Below, one piece after another: positions 1-8,823 of a stretch of DNA of 64,000 bases. The stretch spans positions 1 through 64,000 of the forward strand of contig NZ_LUTN01000013.1 in assembly GCF_002111595.1 (NCBI RefSeq), given 5' to 3'. Numbering within the stretch: position 1 is the first letter of the stretch; every line of letters starts with the position of its first letter. Below the pieces are notes generated by a model, which was given only the letters and a program-made list of their open reading frames with translations, was not told where the DNA came from and made no database searches. The DNA is from Lonsdalea britannica (GTDB lineage Bacteria; Pseudomonadota; Gammaproteobacteria; Enterobacterales; Enterobacteriaceae). The position numbers and the translations under genes are program-made.

Positions 1-1338
1 ACGCGCGATGAACTGAAGGATCTGGCCTGCCTCGGCTTCTCCGCCGATTTGGTGATGCAGTCATTCTGCCACACCGCCGCTTACCCGAAACCCGTGGATG
101 TGCAGACCCACCATTCGCTGCCAGACTTCATCATGAACCGCGGCGGCGTTTCGCTGCGTCCCGGCGACGGCATTATTCACTCCTGGCTTAACCGCATGTT
201 GCTGCCGGACACGGTCGGCACTGGCGGTGACTCCCATACCCGTTTCCCGATTGGGATTTCGTTCCCGGCAGGCTCCGGTTTGGTGGCGTTCGCCGCTGCG
301 ACGGGCGTGATGCCGCTGGATATGCCGGAGTCCGTGCTGGTGCGCTTCAAGGGCAAGATGCAGCCGGGCATTACACTGCGCGATTTGGTCCACGCCATTC
401 CGTATTACGCGATTCAGCAGGGGCTGCTGACCGTGGAGAAGAAAGGCAAAAAGAACATTTTCTCCGGCCGGATTCTGGAGATCGAGGGGCTGCCGGAGCT
501 GAAAGTGGAGCAGGCGTTCGAACTGGCGGACGCCTCGGCGGAACGTTCGGCGGCAGGTTGCACCATCAAGCTGGATCAGGCGCCGATCGTGGAGTATCTC
601 AACTCCAACATCGTGCTGCTGAAATGGATGATCTCGGAAGGTTATGGCGATCGCCGTACGCTGGAACGTCGCGTTCAGGGGATGGAGAAATGGCTGGCGG
701 ATCCGCAGCTGCTGGAAGCGGATAAAGATGCCGAGTACGCCGCCGTGATCGAGATCGATCTGGCCGATGTGACCGAGCCGATCCTGTGCGCGCCTAACGA
801 TCCGGACGATGCTCGTCTGTTGTCATCCGTGGCTAACAGCCAAATCGATGAGGTGTTCATCGGTTCCTGTATGACCAACATCGGGCACTTCCGCGCCGCC
901 GGTAAGCTGCTGGAGCAGCATAAAGGCCAGCTGCCGACGCGCCTGTGGATGGCGCCGCCCACTAAAATGGATGCGGCTCAGCTGACCGAAGAGGGCTATT
1001 ACAGCGTCTTTGGGAAAAGTGGCGCGAGGGTGGAAATTCCGGGATGTTCGCTGTGTATGGGTAATCAGGCCCGCGTGGCGGATGGCGCGACCGTGGTATC
1101 GACTTCCACGCGTAACTTCCCGAATCGCTTGGGCGACGGCGCCAACGTTTATCTGGCCTCCGCTGAAATGGCGGCGATCGCTGCTTTGCTGGGACGTTTA
1201 CCGACGCCGGAGGAGTACCTGACTTATATGGCGCAGGTCGACAAAACGGCGCTCGATACCTATCGCTATCTCAACTTTGACCGGCTGTCTCAGTACACGG
1301 AAAAAGCGGATGGCGTGATCTTCCAAAGCGCCGTGTAA
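1..1338 (+). CDS. acnB: Aconitate hydratase B, C-terminal part (cut by window edge)
   Basis: This is the last 445 codons of the bifunctional aconitase / 2-methylisocitrate dehydratase of the TCA cycle. The frame is open from base 1, so the true start lies upstream of the window; the E. coli protein is about 865 aa, so roughly half is missing. The visible part holds the catalytic aconitase domains. The cysteines that hold the 4Fe-4S cluster are visible in FIGSCMTN (near base 866) and GCSLCMGN (near base 1045). The similarity to E. coli AcnB runs to the last residue. A strong Rho-independent terminator follows within 50 bases, so acnB ends its transcript here and yacL is a separate unit. Identification is very secure. 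Confidence 0.98.
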   Translation, partial: TRDELKDLACLGFSADLVMQSFCHTAAYPKPVDVQTHHSLPDFIMNRGGVSLRPGDGIIHSWLNRMLLPDTVGTGGDSHTRFPIGISFPAGSGLVAFAAATGVMPLDMPESVLVRFKGKMQPGITLRDLVHAIPYYAIQQGLLTVEKKGKKNIFSGRILEIEGLPELKVEQAFELADASAERSAAGCTIKLDQAPIVEYLNSNIVLLKWMISEGYGDRRTLERRVQGMEKWLADPQLLEADKDAEYAAVIEIDLADVTEPILCAPNDPDDARLLSSVANSQIDEVFIGSCMTNIGHFRAAGKLLEQHKGQLPTRLWMAPPTKMDAAQLTEEGYYSVFGKSGARVEIPGCSLCMGNQARVADGATVVSTSTRNFPNRLGDGANVYLASAEMAAIAALLGRLPTPEEYLTYMAQVDKTALDTYRYLNFDRLSQYTEKADGVIFQSAV

Positions 1339-1385
1339 TTCACGGATGTAAAATCGCAAGCTAAGCGCTATAGTGCGCGTCGCAT

Positions 1386-1409
1386 AAGGGGGCCTCTGGC
1401 CCCCTTTAT
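1386..1409 (+). terminator. Rho-independent terminator of acnB
   Basis: A perfect 9-bp stem (arms 1386-1394 and 1398-1406) with a 3-nt loop and a short T run lies 48 bases after the acnB stop codon. Confidence 0.85.
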
Positions 1410-1580
1410 CATGATGGGCGGTGCAGCCAGAGAAGATATAACGCGTGGAGTGTCTCTGACATAAGCCTTGTCGGTAAGACGACGAGGGCTGAATACCGTC
1501 GGTCTCTCGAACGGCGAAGGACATCTGCCTCACATCACGATGATGACACTGATAACCGGCTTATTCACAGGAGCGACGGG

Positions 1581-1943
1581 ATGGACTATGAATTTTTGCG
1601 TGATGTCACCGGCGTGGTCATCGTGCGCATGTCGATGGGGCATGAGGCCGTAGGGCATTGGCTCAATGAAGAAGTTAACGGTCAGTTGGCGGTGCTGGAT
1701 GAGGTGGAAGCCGGCGCGCGTTCGGTGCTCGGCAGCGAACGTCAGTGGCAGTTGCAGGGGCACGAATACTCCCTGTTGTTGGATGAAGAAGAGGTCATCA
1801 TCCGCGCCAATCAGCTCTCTTTAACCTGCGACGAGATGGAAGAAGGGATGAGCTACTACGATGAGGAAAGTCTGTCTCTGTGCGGTCTGGAGGATTTCCT
1901 CGCGCTGCTTTCGAAATACCGGCAGTTTATACAAACGCGGTAA
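1581..1943 (+). CDS. yacL: UPF0231 family protein YacL
   Basis: This 120-aa cytoplasmic protein has the same length as E. coli YacL and matches it from the first residues (MDYEFLRD) to the end, with the acidic stretch [16 protein letters not shown] that marks the family. It lies directly after acnB, as in E. coli and other Enterobacterales. Its biochemical role is not established. The start is supported by an AGGAG-like sequence about 8 bases upstream. The next gene converges from the other strand. Confidence 0.95.
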   Translation: MDYEFLRDVTGVVIVRMSMGHEAVGHWLNEEVNGQLAVLDEVEAGARSVLGSERQWQLQGHEYSLLLDEEEVIIRANQLSLTCDEMEEGMSYYDEESLSLCGLEDFLALLSKYRQFIQTR

Positions 1944-1969
1944 ACGCGGGTTTCGCCTTCCCCATAAGC

Positions 1970-1993
1970 AGGGAGCCTGTCTGAGCGCTCCCT
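1970..1993. terminator. Possible shared hairpin between yacL and the zinc importer
   Basis: A 7-bp stem (1970-1976 with 1987-1993) sits in the 63-bp gap between two convergent genes. There is no clear T run on either strand, so the call rests on stem and position only. Confidence 0.35.
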
Positions 1994-2006
1994 CCCTTCG
2001 CGTACG

Positions 2007-2914
2007 TTAACGCATACTGGCCGCCATCGCGGCGACGTTATGGCTGAATGCCGCCGTGTAGGTGGCTGCCGGACCCGTGGCGTCCGTCAGGGCTTCCGGA
2101 TACAGTTCGCCTCCCGGCTCCGCGCCGCTGGCATTGGCGATCTGTTTCACCAGACGGGGATCGGTCTGGTTTTCGATAAAGTAGCTCTTCACGTGCGTTT
2201 GCTTGATCTGGGTGATCAGTTCAGCCACGCCTTTGCTGCTGGCTTCCGACTCGGTGGAATAACCTAGCGGCGCCAGGAATTTCACGCCATAGGCGGCGGC
2301 GAAATAACCAAAGGCGTCGTGGCTGGTCAGCACCCTGCGTTTATCCTGCGGGATGGCGGCGAAGGTCTTTCTGGCGCTGTCGTCCAGCTGTTGCAACTGC
2401 TGGATATAACGCTCGCCGCGCTGGCGATAGTCCTGCGCATTCTCCGGATCGGCTTGATCAGCGCCTCCAGAATATTGCGCGCATAAATGACCCCATTCGC
2501 CATGCTGTTCCAGGCATGAGGATCCGTGGCGGTTTTGCCGTCTTCGACCAGGGTTAACGGCGTGACGCCCGTTGAGGCGGTAACCACCTCTCCCTTATAG
2601 CCCGAAGCGGCGATCAGCCGGTCGAGCCAGCCTTCCAGCCCCAATCCGCTAACGAAGACCAGATCCGCTTTCGCCAGCGTTTTGCTGTCTTTCGGCGATG
2701 GTTCGAATTCATGCGGGTCGCCATTCGGCCCGACCAAATTGGTGACGTGGACGTGCTCGCCGCCAATCTGATTGACCATATCCCCGAGTACGGAAAAGCT
2801 GGCGACGACGCCGAGATCTTTCGCCATCGCTAACGGACTCATCAGAAAGCCGGACAGCAGGAGTAGTAAAGTAGAACGTTTCAATTTTTTTCCCTCAGTG
2901 TGTGACGCAATCAT
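2007..2914 (-). pseudogene. Zinc/manganese ABC transporter substrate-binding protein (one-base frameshift)
   Basis: This is a TroA/ZnuA-type (cluster A-I) periplasmic metal-binding protein, the capture subunit of the importer encoded just upstream. A signal peptide (LLLLLSGFLMSPLAMA) is followed by the usual metal-binding histidines in GDPHEFEP, DPHAWNSM and TSHDAFGYF and a late acidic ligand region (YPEALTD). The frame breaks near 2453: adding one base to the GG there gives a continuous ALIKADPENAQDYRQ and a 302-aa product of normal size. I infer a sequencing deletion more than true decay. The ATG at 2914 overlaps the permease stop by one base; a TTG at 2884, preceded by GAGGGA, would give a cleaner signal peptide (MKRST) and may be the real start. 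The Zur box at the operon head points to zinc, but family members also bind Mn or Fe. Confidence 0.85.
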
Positions 2915-3768
2915 CAACGGCGCGTGCGTAACATGCCGCCGTTAGAGCCAAAAAATACGGAAATACAGAAGAGGAGGGTGGCGGTCAGAATCACCGCTGG
3001 CCCGGCGGGCAAATCGGCGTAATACGACCACAGCAGCCCAATCAGGCTGGCGATGCAGCCGATAGCGACTGACAACGCTAGCATCATGCTGAGACGTTGA
3101 GTCCAGAAGCGTGCGCAGGCGGCGGGGAGCATCATCATACCGACCGCCATCAGCGTGCCGAGCAGTTGGAATCCCGCCACCAGATTAAGGACCACCAGCG
3201 ATAAAAACAGACCGTGAATGGCGGCGCGGGCGCGTCCCGACAGCATGCGCATGAAGGTGACGTCGAACGACTCCATCACCAGAGCGCGGTAGATCACCGC
3301 TAGTATCAGCACCGACGCGGAAGTAATGACGCCGATGGTCAGCAGCGCGGGAGCGTCGATGGCCAGAATCGATCCGAACAATACATGCAGCAGGTCGACG
3401 CTGGAGCCGCGTAGCGAAACCAGCGTGACGCCGAGCGCCAGTGATCCGAGGTAAAAACCGGCGAAGCTGGCATCCTCCTTCAGTTCGGTGCGGCGGCTGA
3501 CCAGTCCGGACATCATGGCAACGGCCAGCCCGGCGACGAAGCCGCCGATTCCCATCGCGACCAGCGACATGCCGGAGATGAGATAGCCGATGGCGACGCC
3601 CGGCAGGACGGCATGGGAAAGGGCATCGCCGATCAGGCTCATTCGACGCAGCAGCAGAAAACAGCCCAGCGGCGCGGCCCCGAGCGTCAATGCAAAACAG
3701 CCGACCAACGCCCGACGCATAAACCCGAAGTCGGCGAACGGCTGGGTGAGCAGATGAATGAAGGTCAC
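2914..3768 (-). CDS. Zinc/manganese-type ABC transporter permease (ABC-3 family)
   Basis: The 284-aa integral membrane protein belongs to the ZnuB/TroC/MntB permease family and forms the inner-membrane channel of the importer. Several hydrophobic helices run through its whole length. The family hallmark region RRMSLIGDALSHAVLPGVAIGY is present near residues 41-62 as well as the HVLFGSILAI segment mid-protein. Its ATG overlaps the stop of the upstream ATPase by 4 bases, and its stop overlaps the start of the binding protein, so the three are translationally coupled. The chromosome may also hold a separate znuABC; this operon has a different gene order (ATPase, permease, binding protein on one strand). 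Confidence 0.9.
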   Translation of the reverse strand: MTFIHLLTQPFADFGFMRRALVGCFALTLGAAPLGCFLLLRRMSLIGDALSHAVLPGVAIGYLISGMSLVAMGIGGFVAGLAVAMMSGLVSRRTELKEDASFAGFYLGSLALGVTLVSLRGSSVDLLHVLFGSILAIDAPALLTIGVITSASVLILAVIYRALVMESFDVTFMRMLSGRARAAIHGLFLSLVVLNLVAGFQLLGTLMAVGMMMLPAACARFWTQRLSMMLALSVAIGCIASLIGLLWSYYADLPAGPAVILTATLLFCISVFFGSNGGMLRTRR

Positions 3769-4460
3769 TGCACTCTCCTCAGCGGGGGAATGGACGAGGG
3801 CGCTGGCGACAGCAGTTCATGGCAGTCGCCCCAGCGGGGACCGTCTTCGTTCAGCATGACGACGCGGGGAAAGTGCTGCTCCACCTGTTCCAGATCGTGC
3901 AACACCGCCAGCAGGGTACGCCCTTCTTCGTGGAGTTGCCGGATGACCTGCCAGAGCATGCGGACCGTTTCGGCATCGATACCGGTGAACGGCTCGTCGA
4001 GCAAAATAATCGGGGAGCGCATCGCCAGAAGCCGGGCGAACAGAACGCGTTGGAGTTGACCGCCGGATAGCTGACCAATGTGGACGTGTTCGACGTCGCT
4101 CATCCCTACCGTGTCCAACGCCGCCCGGGCTTGCTGGCGCAGCGCGGGCGTCAGGCGTCCAAACAGGCCGCTGTCCGGTACGCAGCCCATCAGCACCAGA
4201 TCGCCGACGCTGAGGGGAAATTGACGGTCAAACTCGGACAGCTGCGGTAAATAGCCTATCGGCCGCGTGACGTCCGGCGCGATGCAGACGCAACCGGACA
4301 GCGGCGGCATTAACCCGGCCAGCGTTTTTAACAGCGTGGATTTTCCGCTACCGTTAGGACCGATGATGGCGGTAAGCGAACCGGGCTCGAAGCTGCCGTT
4401 AATCGTCCCCAACGGCGCATGCCGGTGATACCCGTAGGTGAGGTGATGTAACGCGATCAT
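3765..4460 (-). CDS. Zinc/manganese-type ABC transporter ATP-binding protein
   Basis: The 231-aa cytoplasmic ATPase powers the metal importer. All ABC motifs are visible: Walker A GPNGSGKST (about residues 38-46), Q-loop around LPQLSEF, signature LSGGQLQRV, Walker B IILLDEP and the switch histidine in VLHDLEQ. A longer in-frame reading exists back to 4493, but I prefer the ATG at 4460 (MIALHHLTYGYH). That is where ABC homology begins, and this ATG overlaps the TGA of the small ORF upstream in an ATGA junction. The neighbours on both sides overlap by 4 bases, giving a tightly coupled four-gene operon. Confidence 0.9.
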   Translation of the reverse strand: MIALHHLTYGYHRHAPLGTINGSFEPGSLTAIIGPNGSGKSTLLKTLAGLMPPLSGCVCIAPDVTRPIGYLPQLSEFDRQFPLSVGDLVLMGCVPDSGLFGRLTPALRQQARAALDTVGMSDVEHVHIGQLSGGQLQRVLFARLLAMRSPIILLDEPFTGIDAETVRMLWQVIRQLHEEGRTLLAVLHDLEQVEQHFPRVVMLNEDGPRWGDCHELLSPAPSSIPPLRRVQ

Positions 4461-4561
4461 GCGAGTGTGACCGCCCAGGAAATCAGTCCCCACAGCAGGG
4501 TCAGCACCAGAGCGGCGATGACGGAGCGGGTCAGTGTGGAAAAGGAATAAAGGCTGTGCAT
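4457..4561 (-). CDS. Small membrane protein at the head of the Zur-linked metal importer operon (34 aa)
   Basis: A 34-codon ORF (MHSLYSFSTLTRSVIAALVL, then a second hydrophobic stretch ending AVTLA) starts 7 bases after the ribosome-binding sequence AAGGGAGAG. Its TGA overlaps the ATPase ATG by 4 bases, the same coupling used between the other genes of the operon. One hydrophobic helix (about residues 13-33) with a short charged N-terminus predicts a single-pass inner-membrane protein. It is the first gene behind the Zur box. I do not recognise a family. It could be a small transporter subunit, or a translated leader that only serves to couple translation. The start, ribosome-binding site and overlap are seen directly; the function is unknown. 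Confidence 0.65.
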   Translation of the reverse strand: MHSLYSFSTLTRSVIAALVLTLLWGLISWAVTLA

Positions 4562-4584
4562 GTTCTCTCCCTTGAGTTTGACTA

Positions 4585-4599
4585 TGTTATAACATAACA
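4585..4599 (-). promoter_or_regulatory. Zur box (zinc uptake regulator operator)
   Basis: The sequence TGTTATAACATAACA matches the gammaproteobacterial Zur consensus TGTTATANTATAACA at 14 of the 15 positions, counting the free middle one. It lies 24 bases upstream of the first ORF of the metal importer operon, so repression when zinc is plentiful is expected. No other operator-like palindrome is evident there. Confidence 0.8.
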
Positions 4600-4678
4600 A
4601 ACTTAGCGCGAGGCGTTTTAGACGTAAAAAAGTTTTTCAGAAAGTCTTGAGCCCATGTTGAGCGTGGCAACACTCGTC

Positions 4679-4729
4679 ATAAACAAGTCAGGCCCGCGCT
4701 CTGGAGAGACGCGGGCCTGACTTGTTTAT
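4679..4729 (-). terminator. Very long perfect hairpin downstream of the SemiSWEET gene
   Basis: Two perfectly complementary 20-base arms (4679-4698 and 4710-4729) enclose an 11-nt loop. The hairpin lies 28 bases past the stop of the minus-strand gene at 4758. It lacks a long T run, and the outer pairs are AT-rich around a GC core. A terminator is the simplest reading; it also insulates the divergent Zur promoter from readthrough. Confidence 0.6.
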
Positions 4730-4757
4730 AAGGACGCCGTGCGGGGTGTTCGGAGGA

Positions 4758-5174
4758 TTACAGCTGCTTGTTCAGCGGGTCGGCGACCGGCATACGGCGA
4801 CGCGATGGCATCGGCGTCACCTTGATGGTGCGGCGGCGTGAGGGCTTGATTTCACGTTCATGATAAAGCTTCAGAACGATCACCACCAACGCCAACACGG
4901 CGGTAATGCCGTTAGCCGTCATGACAGGAATGTCCTGTACGTTGAAGCCGTACGCGGTCCACGACGTCACCCCGAAGAACAGAGCGGCATACATCCCAAG
5001 GGAGATACCGGTCGTGTCTTTATTGCGAATGATGTGCAGCACTTGCAGGAAAAAAGAGCCAGTGGTGACCCAAGCGGCCAGCGCCCCGAGCGCCATCGGC
5101 CAGCGATAAAGTATGGCAATCGCGGCAGCGGCCGCCACCATTGTTCCGGTCACAATCGTGATGTTCTTCTTCAT
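4758..5174 (-). CDS. SemiSWEET/PQ-loop family small sugar transporter with extended ends
   Basis: The 138-aa membrane protein contains a SemiSWEET-like triple-helix bundle (about residues 26-110): GALAAWVTTGSFFLQVLH, the loop IRNKDTTGISLGMY, then two more helices. SemiSWEETs dimerise to form sugar uniporters. The usual PQ dipeptide reads LQ here. The protein is longer than the typical 85-95 aa: it has an extra N-terminal helix and a basic tail with two PSRRR copies. I chose the ATG at 5174 because AGGAG lies at correct distance; an ATG 15 bases earlier lies inside the end of the upstream gene. It follows the polyol dehydrogenase by only a few bases, so import or export of its substrate or product is a reasonable inference. 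Confidence 0.8.
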   Translation of the reverse strand: MKKNITIVTGTMVAAAAAIAILYRWPMALGALAAWVTTGSFFLQVLHIIRNKDTTGISLGMYAALFFGVTSWTAYGFNVQDIPVMTANGITAVLALVVIVLKLYHEREIKPSRRRTIKVTPMPSRRRMPVADPLNKQL

Positions 5175-5175
5175 A

Positions 5176-6585
5176 TTATGCTCCTTCACTCACCGGCTGC
5201 AGCACCACGCGAACTTCTTCTACGGCGGAGCCCAGGTGGTCAGCTAATGCTTCATGACGGCGTAATGAACCAAACAGCGCGGGGTGTTGCGAGAACGCGG
5301 TCAGCGGATCTGCGGATGAGAAAATGGCGTCAAAGTCGACGCTGTCGATGGCGCGATCTTCATAGCTGAAGGGCAGTTCGCCAGCATGATGCTGCTGCAT
5401 AAAGAGGAAAAACAGCGCGGGCAAGCGTAGCGTCGCTCGCGGGATTTCATTCTGGTGATAGCGGTCTTTCAACGTCGGCACGATAAATCCATGCAGTTTA
5501 GCGATGCTATCCGAAGAGACGCGGGCCACGGTGTCACGGACGCCGCGGTTGCCGAAACGCGCCAGTACGCTTTCGCACTCCTCTTCCTGTACGTGAGTGA
5601 TGCCGCGGCTGCGAAGCGCGGGCAGCACGTCCTGGATCACGTAGTCTCGTATCCATGACGTGATCTGCGGCGTCAGACTTTCATCGATGTAGCGTTTGTC
5701 CAGCAAAGCGCCGGCCCAGGCGATGCCGCTGTGGCTGGCGTTCAGCAGGCGGATTTTCGCCTCTTCGACCGTCGTGACGTCCTCGACGAATTCGACGCCG
5801 ACTTCTTCCAGCGGCGGACGTTCGCTCACGAAATGATCTTCGATCACCCAGCGAGCGAAACGTTCGGCGGAAAGCGGAGCCGCATCGTCGGTGATGCCCT
5901 GTTTTTCCAGACGGGCATAGAGCGCTTCGTCAAATTTCGGCGTAATCCGGTCGACCATGCTGTTGGGGGCGGAGGTGTTGTCTTCCATCCACTCAACCAG
6001 ATCCTGCCGTTCCTTGGCGACCAGAAATTCACGCAGCCCCTGCGAGAAGCTATCGCCATTTTGCAGCAGGTTGTCGCAGCACAGTAAAGTCACCGGTCCG
6101 CTTTGCTGTTGTTGACGGGCGGTCAAAATCAGCGTCAATGCGCCATATAAAGTATTTATTTCACCTTCATCGCGAAGATCGGCCTGCACCGCGGGGTGCG
6201 TCAGATCGAGGTGGCCATCGTCGTCCAGGAAGTAACCTCCCTCGGTAACGGTGAAAGAAATAATTTTTGTCTCGGGAGCGGCGCCTACAGCCACCGTGGA
6301 GGCCAATTGGCTATCCCAAAGAATGATTTGATCGACTGCGTCTATGGTCTCGTAGGTATGTTCGCCGTCAGGGGAAATGGTTTCCAGCGTGTAGAGACCG
6401 TTCTGAGATTTGAGCTGCTGAAGCGTTTTTTGCGTTGAGCTATTGCGGATGTTGGATAGCGCCATGTGCCATCGCTTGTTGCCCTGCTTTCGCAGCTGGT
6501 TAAGGTACCAGGCCTGATGCGATCGAAAGAACGCACTTGCACCCAGATGAAGCCAGTTAGAGGAATCTGTCGTTGATATAGCCAA
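5176..6585 (-). CDS. dalD: D-arabinitol 4-dehydrogenase (mannitol dehydrogenase family)
   Basis: This cytoplasmic enzyme of 469 aa belongs to the polyol-specific long-chain dehydrogenases and most resembles DalD, which oxidises D-arabinitol to D-xylulose with NAD. Family features include the N-terminal WLHLGASAFFRSHQAWYLNQL (cofactor fold), SFTVTEGGYFLD, LLCCDNLLQNG and the C-terminal lobe with the catalytic lysine region after MVDRITPKF. No ATG fits; the start appears to be TTG at 6585, preceded by AAGGA at 6-base spacing. It forms a two-gene unit with the SemiSWEET-like carrier. There is no linked xylulokinase or regulator, so the exact polyol (arabinitol, mannitol or related) is an inference from similarity. 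Confidence 0.8.
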   Translation of the reverse strand: MAISTTDSSNWLHLGASAFFRSHQAWYLNQLRKQGNKRWHMALSNIRNSSTQKTLQQLKSQNGLYTLETISPDGEHTYETIDAVDQIILWDSQLASTVAVGAAPETKIISFTVTEGGYFLDDDGHLDLTHPAVQADLRDEGEINTLYGALTLILTARQQQQSGPVTLLCCDNLLQNGDSFSQGLREFLVAKERQDLVEWMEDNTSAPNSMVDRITPKFDEALYARLEKQGITDDAAPLSAERFARWVIEDHFVSERPPLEEVGVEFVEDVTTVEEAKIRLLNASHSGIAWAGALLDKRYIDESLTPQITSWIRDYVIQDVLPALRSRGITHVQEEECESVLARFGNRGVRDTVARVSSDSIAKLHGFIVPTLKDRYHQNEIPRATLRLPALFFLFMQQHHAGELPFSYEDRAIDSVDFDAIFSSADPLTAFSQHPALFGSLRRHEALADHLGSAVEEVRVVLQPVSEGA

Positions 6586-6776
6586 ACCCTTTCCTTACTC
6601 CATTGGAGATAATTTATTCGATATTAAGGGTAGCACTTTTTGCAACATAATAAAAATATGTTAATTATCAGTCACTTGATGTTTTTTTCGAATAAAGGGG
6701 ACAAGCCGACGACCGAGGGGAGACGATGACCTGAGGGTCAGCATCGACGTTTCCGCCCGACTCGCCGGCTGGGGGA

Positions 6777-7532
6777 TTACTTGATGTTTACGCTCCATTT
6801 GGAGACTTTAAAGGTACCCGAGCCTTTATACACTTCGGTGCCGAATTCGATACTGCTGATGTACTTGGTGTTGCTCATCCACTGTGTCGATTTGACCAGA
6901 TAGTCCGTGAAATTTTTGATATTGAGATTTGCGGAAGTCTGATTACTTTTGATGACAAAAGAATAGACGTTCCAGCTGCTGACCGTGCCTTTGTAGACAT
7001 CCCAAGGAATGCCGCCGATGGTGACGGTATTCACATAACTACCGGCCGGTGAGGCATTGGTGCTGTTCATCCAGATCATCAGCTCATCTGTCGGGGTCGA
7101 CCACCAGTTTGCATTGTTGTCTGAGTGGAACCAGATATCGTAAGAGACATTGTACGTGCCCGTTGCATTGGAAAAGGACCAGGCCGCGGTAGTATTAATG
7201 TTTTTGTTTTCGGACAGGCGAACCGGCAGTCCGGTATTGGTCCCGTATCCCGTGGTCCAGTGCCAACCATGAACGATGGAGGGGTAGCCTTTCACCGAGT
7301 TGACGTCGCTGGGCCATGACCACGACCATCCCATATCCGTCGCGCTGTTGACATAAATGGCTTGCTGCCCGTTAGGCACTGCGCTTTTTCCCCAAGTATT
7401 GTTGTAGACATAATCGATGCCGCTCGGTAGAAAAAGTTTGGCATTATCGCCAGAGGATGACGCCGCTAACGCGCCGCCGTTCGCCATGATCACCGCCATG
7501 GCAATAGAGGCAAAACCCACTGTCTTTTTCAT
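6777..7532 (-). CDS. celS: Secreted GH12 endoglucanase (CelS-like cellulase)
   Basis: The 251-aa protein has a signal peptide (MKKTVGFASIAMAVIMANGG, cut after ALA) and then a single glycoside hydrolase family 12 domain rich in Trp, Ser and Asn. The GH12 nucleophile lies in DELMIWMN and the acid/base glutamate in EFGTEVYKG near the C-terminus. It resembles CelS of Pectobacterium carotovorum (about 264 aa), a plant cell-wall-degrading enzyme hydrolysing beta-1,4-glucan. No cellulose-binding module is present. The ATG at 7532 is chosen because AAGGAG lies 7 bases upstream; an ATG 6 bases earlier is too close to that site. The gene stands alone, flanked upstream by about 950 bases of AT-rich DNA, suggesting acquisition or a large regulatory region. 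Confidence 0.88.
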   Translation of the reverse strand: MKKTVGFASIAMAVIMANGGALAASSSGDNAKLFLPSGIDYVYNNTWGKSAVPNGQQAIYVNSATDMGWSWSWPSDVNSVKGYPSIVHGWHWTTGYGTNTGLPVRLSENKNINTTAAWSFSNATGTYNVSYDIWFHSDNNANWWSTPTDELMIWMNSTNASPAGSYVNTVTIGGIPWDVYKGTVSSWNVYSFVIKSNQTSANLNIKNFTDYLVKSTQWMSNTKYISSIEFGTEVYKGSGTFKVSKWSVNIK

Positions 7533-8471
7533 AAACATGCTCCTTGTTTTATACCTAAAATAAATATGACCTGTTAACACCCATTGTCGTTGTTAACCGG
7601 TTTCTTTCATCGATTCCATTTCGTTCACGAATAGGGGTTCTGGCGTATATAATGAGTCGGTGTTAAATAAAATAATAAAAAATCAATTATTCGAGTAAAG
7701 ACGATCTTACTGTGGATAATCAAGTTATTCCAAAGTTTCCATGAATAACTGGATGTATCGCTCATTTATTGAGTTTCATGGCTTTGTTTGCGCGTTAAAA
7801 GACCACTTCTTAAAATTGTTTTTTGTCTCGTTCTATTAAAGTTAATTGCGACATTATTGATGTGATATACATATCTCATATCGTCATTTTTGTGATGCAT
7901 GAATAACCTTTCTGTCTATTTTTAGTAAATTAACTGACCTTTTTTGATCTCGTTTCCAAAAAATAAAACCAAGTTTGATATGAGGGCATTACATGTTGAA
8001 TATGGGTTATATAATGAGATTATTCCCATCGACATTAATGCACGAATATTTTTCACCGATCGATATGCTTTTTTTCGATTTTTTCATTGTGCTGTTTAAC
8101 TGCCATTGAATTATGGGCAAAGATAAACGGTTCTTCAATGGAAAAGACCAATTTATTGCTGATGCGCTTAATAAGTGGAAGCAGATAAAAGATATAATCT
8201 CAACAATTTCAGTGAGTTGATTGGGATAGTTAAAGGATTTTGATTATTTATTTTTTATTTTAATGTGAAATATAAGCGGTTTTTTGAGGTGATACGGTTA
8301 TTTTTTAGTTCTTTTTGAGATATACATGTTGGGCTTTTTAGTATTCATTTATTATGAAGTTAATGATTGATATATTAATCAAGTGTTCATCAGTGGCTAA
8401 AATAGTTATATCAGCGGAATTGTTACGGTTGATATACTGATTTTTTCGAAGGAATGAGTTGGTCTATCAAA
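7533..8471. other. AT-rich non-coding region upstream of celS
   Basis: About 940 bases with markedly higher AT content than all neighbours and frequent stops in every frame. I see no credible gene. It probably holds the celS promoter (near 7550-7700) and shows the composition typical of H-NS-silenced acquired DNA; that reading is an inference. Confidence 0.6.
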
Positions 8472-8504
8472 AATAAAAGGTGCCTGAAGATGACTCAGAC
8501 ACCT
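8472..8504 (-). terminator. Rho-independent terminator of the 8.5-8.8 kb membrane gene
   Basis: On the minus strand a stem formed by 8495-8504 and 8478-8487 (one central mismatch) is followed by TTTTATTTTT, 25 bases after the stop of the small membrane protein gene. Confidence 0.75.
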
Positions 8505-8528
8505 CAGAGGCACATAAATAAGTCAGCA

Positions 8529-8823
8529 TCAGGCTGCTTTGTTTTTCATTGCCGAGCGGAGAGCAAGCTCATCCGGCGTTTTCAGGAAGGGCGTCAGTAC
8601 AGCACTCAGAATATACAATCCTGCATAGATGCCTAATACGCCGCCGGCGCCGAGCGAAAAGTAAAGCAGTGCGTCGATGGCCGGGCGTATTGTCGTTTTT
8701 CCACATAAGGAAGGAGTAGGCGAATAGGAGATAACCGATACCGCGTACGGCATAAAAGGGCAGCCCCCAGGCTTGCTCGACGTCATCGCCGATCATGAAT
8801 ATGGTCAGGCCGATATAGCCCAT
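8529..8823 (-). pseudogene. Small multi-helix membrane protein, frameshifted
   Basis: Two overlapping frames together read as one short membrane protein: MGYIGLTIFMIGDDVEQAWG...FLMWK in the first, then RPAIDALLYFSLGAGGVLGI...SAMKNKAA in the second. The switch lies in or near the A5 run at 8695-8701 and needs removal of one base, the opposite sign to the other frameshifts in the window. About 97 aa with two or three helices would result. No Shine-Dalgarno precedes the ATG at 8823 and an in-frame stop lies just upstream, so the N-terminus may be lost. I do not recognise the family. The intact terminator behind it suggests a gene only recently inactivated, or an intact gene with a sequencing error. 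Confidence 0.5.
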
